In this document: positions 42,101 through 51,633 of the stretch, piece after piece
Layout: the number at the start of each line of letters is the position of its first letter
Position numbering within the stretch: the stretch's first letter is position 1
Assembly: GCF_016097555.1 (NCBI RefSeq)
Contig: NC_054713.1
Span: 40,673,023-40,737,022, forward strand
Length of the DNA stretch: 64,000 nt
Source: Gigantopelta aegis
Taxonomy: Eukaryota; Mollusca; Gastropoda; Neomphalida; Peltospiridae
Direction of reading: 5' to 3'
Notes under the pieces: generated by a model
Told to the model about the DNA's origin: nothing
What the model saw: the letters and a program-made list of their open reading frames with translations, nothing else
The model's database searches: none
Translations under genes and position numbers: made by a program

Positions 42101-45100
42101 AAGCAGCGTCCACTAGATGAATTTACTTCTGCGTTTCGTTTTCTCGTACGAAATTGCACCAATGTTCGTGCGCACTTGTGCAATTGCAAGCAATTATAGT
42201 CATTCCGCATTTAAGCAGCGTCCACTAGATGAATTTACTTCTGCGTTTCGTTTTCTCGTACGAAATTGCACCAATGTTCGTGCGCACTTGTGCAATTGCA
42301 AGCAATTTTGGCAATCTGCGTTTAAGCATTGCCCACTAGATAAATTTACTCCGGATTTCTTTTTCGTAACAATGTTCGCCCGCACCGATATATTTCAGAA
42401 TGTCAGCGTTTTAACATTAAAATTAGTAGTAGTAACAGGAATTCAATTCTAACTTTCATATAGTTGTGGTAACCTATAGGTTGCCAGGCTATATTTTGTG
42501 GTAACCTGTAAATGGGTTACCAGACACAATGTTTAGTTCGATGCCTGAAAATGAAGGCGAACTTCAGATCACTGTTCTGAAAAAGTGCGAGGTTAGCAAT
42601 CACATGACATTGCACACAAAATGTATTAAATATTGTATCACAAGGTGATCAATTTGCAGCTCTCCAAAATCGTTTTAGGCAAGTATGGAGGAGAGTGGGA
42701 CAGATCACTCACTTTTTCTGGCAAAGACTCATATCGGCCAGCCAGTCGCAGCTGGTCACAGGTTATATCTGGTCGCCTTCAATAAAATAATAAACTTTAT
42801 AAAATATTTCAAGACAGTACATTGTGAAGCTCTTTGTCCGATTGTGCCCAGGTTTGCGCTGTGTATGCATGCAACCCCTGCAATTAAGAGAACGAAAAAT
42901 TGCACGGCAATCTCCATGGCATTGCCATTTGCCGCATGCAATTGCAGGGGTTGTGCATGTAAAGATTATTAATGCATAAGTGCATGGGGCTGTCTATTCC
43001 TTAACGAAGGGTGACTGACAAAATGTGCCTGTATATACAGAGCACTCAAACTAATTCTTGAACAGCACACACAGTCGTGCTGGATTACACAGATGTCAGT
43101 TTGGATACGGAATTAAAGTCCTAGAACCTAGTTTCAACCTGTGAAAATGGACACTAAATCTGGAGGCAGTAGAATGAACCAAGAGTCTGTGCACGAAAAT
43201 ACACTTAAAAAGTAGTCTAGAGCCCGTCTCCATAACGATTACTTTTACATGTGCATTTTTGAAAATAAGGAAAATGCATTCTATGATATTTGAAACCCCA
43301 GGATGACCAAAAACACCACGGAATAATCTAAATAAAAAAATCTTAAGTAATGCATCAGCAACGGCTCCAATTGTGAAAAATGTGACATAGTGTCATCAGC
43401 AACGGCTCCAATTGTGAAAAATGTGACATAGTGACATCAGCAACGGCTCCAATTGTGAAAAATGTGACAGTGACATCAGGGTTTCTGCCAGAGGGTAAAA
43501 CGGGTATGGCGCCATACCCAAAGTTTTTGGCAGATGTTTTTTTTTAAAGCTAACCTTGACAAAATTAATTACTCTTATCATTACTGTATGATTTTCTTAA
43601 CCTTAACCCTAAACGTAACTCATTTTCTTTCTTGAGGAGGCACCCCCCCCCCCCCCCCCATACCCCCTGTTGACTGTGGTTGCATTCAATTCCATAGCGC
43701 CATACCCAAAAATTCCTTTCTGGCAGAAACACAGTGTGTTTAAAAGTGTTTTTTAAATTATGGGGGGTCTGGTTTTAAGTGTACTGTATTATAAAGTAAC
43801 ATTTAAATAAGACAGATTCATGTGTATTAATGTTCCTATTTTGTTTGTCTTTCTCAGGTCACGCCGAACTCTCCGATATCCCAGAGTGCTACGAACCAAA
43901 CCACTGGGAGTATTATAAGGTATGTCAGTACTAAAAAAAAAACCCCGTCTTAATGTTGACAACTTTGTGGCTTTTAAAACATTATTTTTGTTCATCTACT
44001 GACCCATTTCCAGATATCATGGTAACAGTGTCAGTAAAATCACAGAATTGAAAGTTTGTTAACCATTATGTTATGGGGTGGGGATGGATGTGTGTCAATT
44101 CACACCACCTGCTGCAGACTTACCCACCATGTTTTGTATGCTACAGTATAGACCGAAATAATTGTAGGTACGGTTAATTGTAGTAACTTAAGGTGAGATT
44201 TACAAATGGCACTATAAACTTTACAGCTGTTCCACAAAGAAGCCTTGGTACTCTTTAAGTGCCCATTTAATTATTAAAATCTTCTTTGTGAAGAAGTGCG
44301 AATTAGTTAAATAAAAAATTGGTTACCGACTTTTTGGAACATCTTGGATGTATTCATTGGTATCGGACATCCATGAAGTAACTTTGTCAGTTTATTTGCT
44401 AAACGATAGTTGCAGAATGCATAAGACATTTCCCGTATTTTTGTGTGAAGATCATATGGCCTAGAATGTTTTTCATTGAACACAGAGTTTCATAAAAGGT
44501 ATTTGGTATATATTAGATCCATATACACAAAAACTTAGTATTCTTCTTAGAAAATTATCAAATCATCACCTAACATTTGACATCTACGTTAGTGGCTTAC
44601 AACTGCCTCGTACCAATTGTACATTTGCACTGTAATTTATGATGATAGTAAGCTATGCCGCGTCATGGAACGGGCTGGCGATTGTAGAAAAAAAGTAAGG
44701 TCTCGATCGTAGGTATTTACGGCGATAGTAAGGCCCAGATCACCATAATATTTTAGTGGGCTACATCCCACTTATTAGCCAGATAAATATCCAGGTCCAC
44801 TATGTTTTTTGATCTGTTTTCAGGGCCCCATAGAGCGCTGGTTTGCACGGTACATCTATGATTCGCCAGAAAAAATACATGAGAGAAATCTACATTTTTT
44901 GAAGGAAGAAATGGAGACCAGCAAACTTAGGTAAGTGATATTGGGCCGACTTTACGAAGCCTGTTTTTCTTAACTGCAGGTCTTTTAGCATTGTACATGT
45001 ATGTAGTAACATGCGTGTAAGACATAAACAGGTGTTTTAGCATTGTACATGTATGTAGTAACACGCGTGTAAGACATAAACAGGTGTTTTAGCATTGTAC

Positions 45101-46358
45101 ATGTATGTAGTAACACGCGTGTAAGACATAAACAGGTGTTTTAGCATTGTACATGTATGTAGTAACACGCGTGTAAGACATAAACAGGTGTTTTAGCATT
45201 GTACATGTGTGTTGTAACACACATGTAAGACATAAACAGGTGTTTAAACATTGTACATGTGTGTAGTTACACACATGTAAGACATAAACTGGTGTTTTAG
45301 CATTGTACATGTATGTAGTAACACACGTGTAAGACAAACAGTTGTTTTAGCATTGTACACGTATGTAGTAACACGTGTAAGACATAAACAGGTGTTTCAG
45401 CATTGTACATGTATGTAGTAACACACGTGTAAGACATAAACAGGTGTTTTAGCATTGTACATGTATATAGTAACACACGTGTAAGACATAAACGGGCTTT
45501 GTAAATTCAGCTCTTAATGTTTACATTTTTGTATTTTATTTCATTTCTCCCAATCTTGTCCAATCCTTTTTAGTCTATGAGATATAATAGTTTAACTCTT
45601 TGACAATCCCCAGTTTATTGAAATGTTTGCATAGCTCTTTACAGTGTTTTCAAACTATATTTAATTTGTTTTAACAATACCACTGGAGCGCATTGATTTA
45701 TTAATCATCAGCTATTAGTTTTGAGATATTTTGTAATTCTGACATATGGTCTCGCTGCATTTTTTCATTAGTAGGAAAGGATCTTTTTATGTCCACCATC
45801 CCACAGGCAGGATAGCACATACCACAGTCTTTGATATATCATTCATGGTGCACTGGCTGTAATGGAAAATGGCCCAATGGGTTATTTCTTGTTCTAGCCA
45901 GTGCACAGTGTCTGTACATATAAAAGATCCCTTGCTACTAATGGAAACATGTAGCGGGTTTCCTCTCTAAGACTATGTCAGAATTACAAAATGTCTGACA
46001 TCCAATAACTGATGATTAATAAATCAATGTGCTCCAGTGGTGTCATTAAACAAAACAAACTTCTTCGTCTTTGGAGGATCTGTCTGATAAACCATGGTCA
46101 TCATTAAGGGTTTTGAAAAATTCAAGATGGCATCCATAATGGCTGCCATATATTCTATGTTTTTGGCTATAACATGCACCATATTAAAGCCAGGATGTTT
46201 GTTACTTCAGGAAACTGGAGAAGAAGGTGAAAGAAGTGATGTACCAGAGACAGGACTACAAAGGCTGGTATTTTATTCCCATGGACAAGTCGAGGATCGA
46301 AATGGCCCGGGAAGCTGAACGGGAAACGGCAGCTTTGAGAGGCTCAGGACCAATATGA
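39146..46358 (+). CDS. NDUFB5: NDUFB5 (SGDH), accessory subunit of mitochondrial complex I
   Basis: Coding exons are 39146-39224, 39904-39986, 41111-41177, 43858-43919, 44824-44930 and 46211-46358. All have GT..AG introns and consistent phases, giving 181 aa (human about 189). Exon 1 encodes a Ser/Leu/Arg-rich mitochondrial presequence (MVAMSVLRPLLQGTRTLL). Exon 2 carries the family block IVKPSRFEWDRW. Exon 3 encodes one transmembrane helix (about residues 57-77, LFLGLVPMALLITYVNLFV). Exon 4 gives GHAELSDIPE..PNHWEYYK, exon 5 gives PIERWFARYIYDSPEKIHER, and exon 6 ends in a charged C-terminus with WYFIPMDK. These are the conserved landmarks of a B-type subunit of NADH:ubiquinone oxidoreductase, a single-pass protein of the inner-membrane arm. 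Introns 3 and 5 carry three tandem arrays and a head-to-head SINE pair. The promoter is close to a repeat block (39015-39085). Confidence 0.97.
40777..40970 (-). mobile_element. SINE, tail 2 - core, head lost
   Basis: AGTTTGTTTTATTTAACAAC, GCATGTCAAACATTTGG, CAAGAGATCTATATATGCACC. In NDUFB5 intron 2. Confidence 0.8.
41257..41545. repeat. (CA)n-rich tract in NDUFB5 intron 3
   Basis: CACA with CAGACA, CATACA and CATGCA variants over nearly 300 bp. Long open frames on both strands here are low-complexity artefacts. Confidence 0.96.
41679..41892 (+). mobile_element. SINE, core - tail 1, 5'-truncated, 14-bp target duplication
   Basis: CTTCGCTATGATCA at 41665-41678 and 41893-41906 encloses core (AAGATCCCTTGCTGCTAATT) and tail 1. 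The 5' truncation inside an intact duplication is typical of target-primed reverse transcription. Confidence 0.92.
41911..42547. mobile_element. MITE (TIR CAGGCATCGAA) with internal 112-bp array
   Basis: CAGGCATCGAAATAAG at the left is inverse to TTAGTTCGATGCCTG at the right. AAAAT abuts both sides. The centre holds three 112-bp units. In NDUFB5 intron 3, immediately after the SINE at 41679-41892. Confidence 0.88.
42063..42385. repeat. Tandem array, about 3 x 112 bp
   Basis: CTTGTGCAATTGCAAGCAAT starts units at 42063, 42175 and 42287. Units 1 and 2 are nearly identical; unit 3 has diverged. Confidence 0.95.
43107..43476. mobile_element. TTAA-type MITE, third, damaged copy with a 3 x 40-bp array
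   Basis: AACCTAGTTTCAACCTGTGA, TGGACACTAAATCTG, TCTCCATAACGATTACTTT and AATGCATTCTATGATATTTGA match 20651-21838 in order. Its subterminal CAACGGCTCCAATTGTGAAA block is triplicated (43354-43475). A GTTTCTGCC MITE follows at 43477. Confidence 0.8.
43477..43736 (-). mobile_element. MITE of the GTTTCTGCC family (copy 3, reverse)
   Basis: CAGGGTTTCTGCCAGAGGG at the left, then GGGTATGGCGCCATACCC, TTAACCCTAAACG, a C run, and CTGGCAGAAACAC at the right. Confidence 0.88.
44943..45513. mobile_element. MITE (TIR GGGCYGAMTTTACRAAGCC) with internal 52-bp array, 12 nt past the NDUFB5 exon 5 donor
   Basis: GGGCCGACTTTACGAAGCC at the left is inverse to GGCTTTGTAAATTCAGCTC at the right. A 100-bp relative without the array is at 47158-47257. 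It starts 12 nt after the exon 5 donor at 44930/44931. Confidence 0.88.
44983..45492. repeat. Tandem array, about 10 x 52 bp
   Basis: The unit contains TTTTAGCATTGTACATGTAT and GTAAGACATAAACAGGTG. The middle of each unit, ACACGCGTGT, is a palindrome whose sequence varies between units. Confidence 0.96.
45658..46062. mobile_element. Head-to-head pair of tail-2 SINEs
   Basis: 45658-45888 is a tail 2 - core SINE on the minus strand (ACCACTGGAGCGCATTG...GGTGCACTGGCTG). 45889-46062 is core - tail 2 on the plus strand (TTCTAGCCAGTGCAC...CTGACATCCAATAACTG). The joined unit is a long palindrome ending 148 bp before NDUFB5 exon 6. Confidence 0.88.
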
Positions 46359-47157
46359 AGGAGGGATTAAAAAACAAGGAATATTACTGTGTGTTTAACA
46401 TTGTAGGTGCCATTTTGTTTAAAAAAAACTGTTCAGGACAAGGACAAAAAAAAAGAAAAAGAGGAGAATATGCAGTGCATTCATATATTTTTTATTATGG
46501 AGTGGTAACCAATTTTAAAGCAATCATTGTGTTTGGTTAATGTTTAGGACAAGGAAAAATAATGATTTAGATATGTACTTTACAGATTTATAACTGTAGT
46601 GGATAGATTAACAAAACCCCCACAACAATGATTACACTGTATTTCCAATGATTGAAAAGCGGTGAGTAATTTAATAAATTGGTAGACACGTGTGCTCAAT
46701 CTTGGTCAAATTCAAAACAAGCGAGGCATTGTGGATATCTGAATGCTAGACTAAAACAAAACATGGATATCAAAGTTAAAAGTTAATTTAAAAACAAAGT
46801 GTACAATATCATGCACAATACAATGACTTCATTCTAAAACGGTGCGAGTTTGAATGGCTTCAAATGACATGACAATTCATTGGATTAGTGCATGAACATC
46901 ATTTAAAATTGATTTCGCGATATTGGTTTCATTTCAGTCATTGTGAAAACAGCAAAATATGTAATAAAAGTTAACACGGTCAGTATGCAAAACTTCTTTT
47001 TCATGTGGGTTGTTTTTGTCTGGTATTCAGGTGTGCACTTCTACAATATATTTTGAGATTTATTGTAGAATTTTTGGAAAATGTCAATTTAATAACACCG
47101 CTGTCAAAGTGTAGGTTTTTCCCCCCACTCTTTATGGATGCTAAAGGTTGTAAATAA

Positions 47158-47257
47158 TGGGCTGAACTTACAAAGCCTGTTTTTGTGTTACATGTGTGTA
47201 ATATCGATAATTAGTAAACACCTGTTTACGGAAAACAGGTTTTGCAAATTCAGCCCA
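47158..47257. mobile_element. Compact MITE, single-copy relative of 44943-45513
   Basis: TGGGCTGAACTTACAAAGCC and the inverse of TGGGCTGAATTTGCAAAACC. The interior keeps GTTACATGTGTGTAA and AAACACCTGTTT, which are parts of the 52-bp unit. Confidence 0.88.
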
Positions 47258-47643
47258 ATATCACTATTTGCAAGAGTGGATATTCCTATAAACGAGTGGT
47301 TTCAAGTAAAAAGTTTCATTGACAGATCAGTTTGACAAAATGTTTTTGAAGTGTAAATAAATGAGTGAATATTGTGTCCTGACTTGTTATATTTTAGAAC
47401 AGAATCTCTATTATTTCACACAATAATTATAATATATGGTTATTCAGGGGTCGAAATTTAAGACAACAGGTTACTATAGTTAAATGGATATTTACCTTAG
47501 GTAACAGGTTGTTTGTTAATCATATGCAAGTTATTTGACACTCCATGTCTATTAGTTGTTTTAAATTAACAGATTTTTCAATGAGATAGTATTCTTATAT
47601 TTAATTACCGATTCTTTTATTTAATTACTGAGCAATGCATCAA

Positions 47644-47885
47644 ATATTAGTTTGTTTTGTTCCAACGACACCACTAGAGCACATTGGTAATTCTGTAGTC
47701 TTAAGAGAAAATCCACTTCCATTAGCAGCAAGAGATCATTTATATACCTTTTCCCACAGACGGGACAACACATACCACTACCTCTGATAAACAAGTTATA
47801 GAGCACTGGATGGGACACGGAAAAAACACTGCAATTGATCCACTGACCAGATTCAATCCAGCAACCCAAAGCACCACAAAAAAGA
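47644..47885 (-). mobile_element. SINE, tail 2 - core - degraded head 1
   Basis: TTTGTTTTGTTCCAACGAC, CATTAGCAGCAAGAGATC, CCCACAGACGGGACAAC, AATTGATCCACTGACC. Confidence 0.82.
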
Positions 47886-47899
47886 GCTCTACTGACAAG

Positions 47900-50100
47900 A
47901 GCTTAATCATGACATAAAGACTTCAATATAAAAAGAACACCTTTATTTTTCATGTGGAATGTAAATTTAATACATCAGGAAAGAAGAAAACAAAGAATCA
48001 GTTATCGTATAAAAGAACTAATCTAATTTATATACATGTAAGTTACCTCAAATATCTTAAATAGCATAACCGTAAAAACGCAAACAAGTTCTATACTTTC
48101 CAACCAAACACTAATAAAACAAACATAAGTGATTAACAACAGTAATGAACAATTTAACGTTATAATTTATCTAAAAAAACCAAACCAAATATTCACCAAA
48201 ACCACTGAAATTTACTATTTAATTTAAGATCAAAACGTAATTTAAAAAAAAAAAAAAATATTTAAAATGGAGGCTTTATGTCTGTACATGAGTTTATGGT
48301 TATTCTAATGATTGTAGTAGCTCAAACTTTCTTTTAGTTCCTAATACAAAATAAAGTTTTGGAAAAATATCCATCCCCCCTCCCTTAACCTTAACTAAAA
48401 ATAATACAGGGAGGGGAGGGGAGACCGGGCGGATATTATACCATATTTTTGAATCTTCAACAACATTAATAGGTGGTAAAATCCAGTTTCGGCTACTACA
48501 AATCTTGAGCATTATGCAATCACTTGGATTGCCGACTACTTGTAAGGTGTGTGCTTATTTCCATAATCTGGAGTGATGGGGAAAAAAAAAGAGAAGATAA
48601 ATAGAACACTATATTTTTATTTGTAAACCGCAAAGGGTCTTTCATTTCCCCCATCCACCCCAAATAGGTTAGCATATACTCATTAAAGTATAATATATAT
48701 ACACCGAGTATAGATATACACACACACACACACACGACAATAGAAGTATTATATGACACTGGACAAAAAATCTGGGAAAACTGAACGTCCTTGAGAAGTA
48801 CAGGGTCACTGCAAGCTTTTCACTAGGGATATGCAATATTATTGATATATACTGACAAACAAAAGAACTGAGAAAATAATATGGATGGGTATTATGAAAC
48901 TTGCGGTCATAGCCTGCAATGTCCAAAAAAGTCTTCGGGACGAATTTTAAGGTATTTTTAAAATGTATACCCCATGGACAATAGTCAATACACAGAAGAT
49001 ACAGTGATCATGTGAGGGGCTGGAACAAAAAGGCTTACTGTGGCCGGGGTTCAGGGACCACTTAAGGGCCCCGGAAGGAAAACTGTTGTTTGCAACCCAT
49101 GGAACTGTCAAACATTGCATTCAATGCTAACAAATCTAAACTGGTTATGACTTATAATATAAGGCACACATCATAAACTTGAAACTCTGAAAACATGCAA
49201 ATGAACCTTGTGTGGTCAACAGTATTGAACATCATGTTTTTGTTGTTTTAGACTAAATGAAAAAGCACATTTACAAGTAGCTCTCACATGCCTGTAGATA
49301 ATTCTAAAACTATTAATTTAGAAGCAAACTTAAGCTTTGGCATTTTCGGGTTCACTGCTCAACATTTTCCCTATGACCACTGAAGATAGTGAAATAAAAC
49401 GGCTCGTCTAGCCCATAAAATGTTTATCAAGTCAGGTTATTTTTCACTCGCCTGCATATTTCAAAACTCAAAACCTGAACCAGAATGAGTTTCTAGTAAA
49501 TGAAATCTTAAGCAATTAAGTGGAATGCTCTAACACCCAAGCAAAAACAAATTCAACAATAAACCCCAACTGTACATTTGATCTTATGCACACACACAAT
49601 TTTGTTTTTTAAATTACCGGAATAATATTTGCTGAACAAAATATAAATTTACCCAGATATACTTAAATGTAACACACCAATGAAACAGTATATTTAATAC
49701 AAAATTAACAAAGCACAAATATGCAATAAAAATGGCTTGATTATGTCCAAATTAAACTGAAAAAACACAAAAACTATGTACACTTCTCCTCAATTAACAT
49801 TATTAATCATACTGAAGTAAATTTAAACAAGTCATATTTTCCGTAACAGTGATCCATAAATTACACAATAATGAGATCAGTATTAAATATTATAATTGCC
49901 TGTACTTGATTCAAACAATATTTGTCAGTGTTAATGATTAAGAATAATGACCAACAGTTTAAAACTAAAATACAAATTACATTGTTACAATAATTAATAA
50001 AGCCAATTGTATGTGTGCGACGTCATTTGAGATGGGAGTCTGGACTGTAAATTGAAAGTTTTATAACCACTGGCCCTGGTAAAGCAATACATATCTACTA
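47900..50100. other. Repeat-free AT-rich stretch between NDUFB5 and M6PR; possible distal M6PR 3' UTR
   Basis: No SINE, MITE or tandem array was seen here, unusual for this window. On the minus strand AATAAA occurs near 47942 and could end a very long M6PR transcript; this is only a guess. A (CA)n stretch is at 48717-48735. Confidence 0.3.
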
Positions 50101-50114
50101 CCAGACTCAACATT

Positions 50115-50372
50115 TCATTTCAACTTATTTTCGTGCTTATATCCAATTAAGGATCAACCACGCTGTCCTGGACACACACACATACCTCAGCTATCTGGGC
50201 TGTCTATCCAGGACAGTGTGTTAGTTGTTAGTGAGAGAAATGAGGGTGTAGTGGTCTTACACCTACCCACTGAATCGTTAAAACTCGCTCTGGGTGGAAG
50301 CCGGTACCGGGCTGCCAACCCTGTATTTACCAGCCTTATGTCCGATGGCTTAACCACGAAACCACCAGACCC
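50115..50372 (-). mobile_element. SINE of the head-3 family
   Basis: TTCAACTTATTTTCGTGCTT, CCACGCTGTCCTGG, GAGGGTGTAGTGG, GGTACCGGGCTGCCAACCC, ATGGCTTAACCACG. Confidence 0.88.
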
Positions 50373-51095
50373 AACAAATTATTATCTCCAAAGCTCAAGG
50401 ACCATAACTCTATCAAAAAGTTAAACTTGAATGGCATTTCAAATAAATAAAAAAGTATACAAAACTGTCAGGGCGTTAGATCTCAATAATTTGGGCATAA
50501 CGGGGACTCTCGTCTTTTCAGAGTGCAGGAAGGTCGTAAAGTAATTAAAGTTAACATTTCAGTGGTTTTGAGGGAAATATTTTCAGTTTGTAATCGTCTC
50601 GACTATAATGCAATCTAATGCCCTGACTATACATGTGACAGACAAATGGACAGACAGACAAAAGCTATAGTAACCTCCATTTTGTCTAGTTTGGGACTAA
50701 ACAAAATTGCTTGCTGTGCATTGTTCGATCATTTAGTAGTGGACTACTCAATTATTGTTAGCTCGCCAAAATTGCCAACTAGACAAAATAATTTCATTAG
50801 ATAAGGGATTGTCATGGAGAAACTGGATTCTAATTTTATTTTATTAAATAAAAAGAAACAAAATATTCAGGCACTAGTCTAGCGAAATGGATTTTTTTCA
50901 ACCGAAAGACAACTCAAGTCTCCAAGTTATTAGCAATAGTGATAAGTTAAGTCGTCGTAATATTTTAGAATCCGGGGGCTGTGCTCACCACCATTTAAGG
51001 ATGAATTTTTTTTCTCTTTTTCTACTCTATATCAATAAAGATAAAAATATAGCTTGTGCCCGACTCCTCCCCAAACCCCACTAGATTGTGCACCC

Positions 51096-51129
<34 letters not shown>

Positions 51130-51416
51130 TTCCAGATATCGTTCCTATGGGCCTGTAATTCTAATCTTTATAGACGCTTAACTTACATATACATGTAGCC
51201 GGGTTACACAAGCTTATGTAAATCTATCATAGCAAAAATAATACTGCATTGTGTTGCTACATGTGAACACAGTAGGACCATCCTCTGGGGGAAAAAAGGA
51301 GTCAGTTTACTGTAACTCATAATTTATTTAGTAATTTGTTAGTATTATTTCAATCCCACACTCTGTAGCAAAAATACCCCAAACAAGGCCCCCCCCCCCC
51401 CCCCCCCCCCCCCCCC
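51096..51416. repeat. Two long poly(C) runs
   Basis: About 33 C at 51097-51129 and about 28 C at 51389-51416, both downstream of the M6PR stop codon. Their length in the assembly is uncertain. Confidence 0.9.
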
Positions 51417-51633
51417 AAAACAAAAGGCTCCCAGGGCTAATTTAAACCAAATACTAAATGTTACAGCTACTTTGTATAAAAATGAGTAATTGCCTAATCT
51501 GGCAATGGGCAGGACGATTTCTGACCCTTGATCAGCAATGTTAACTTTGTTGTCACACATTCTTCCAACAGCCGAACACGAACAAGCATGCACACACTCA
51601 GTCAGACCCAGTGATTGACCAGTGGTCCTTCCA

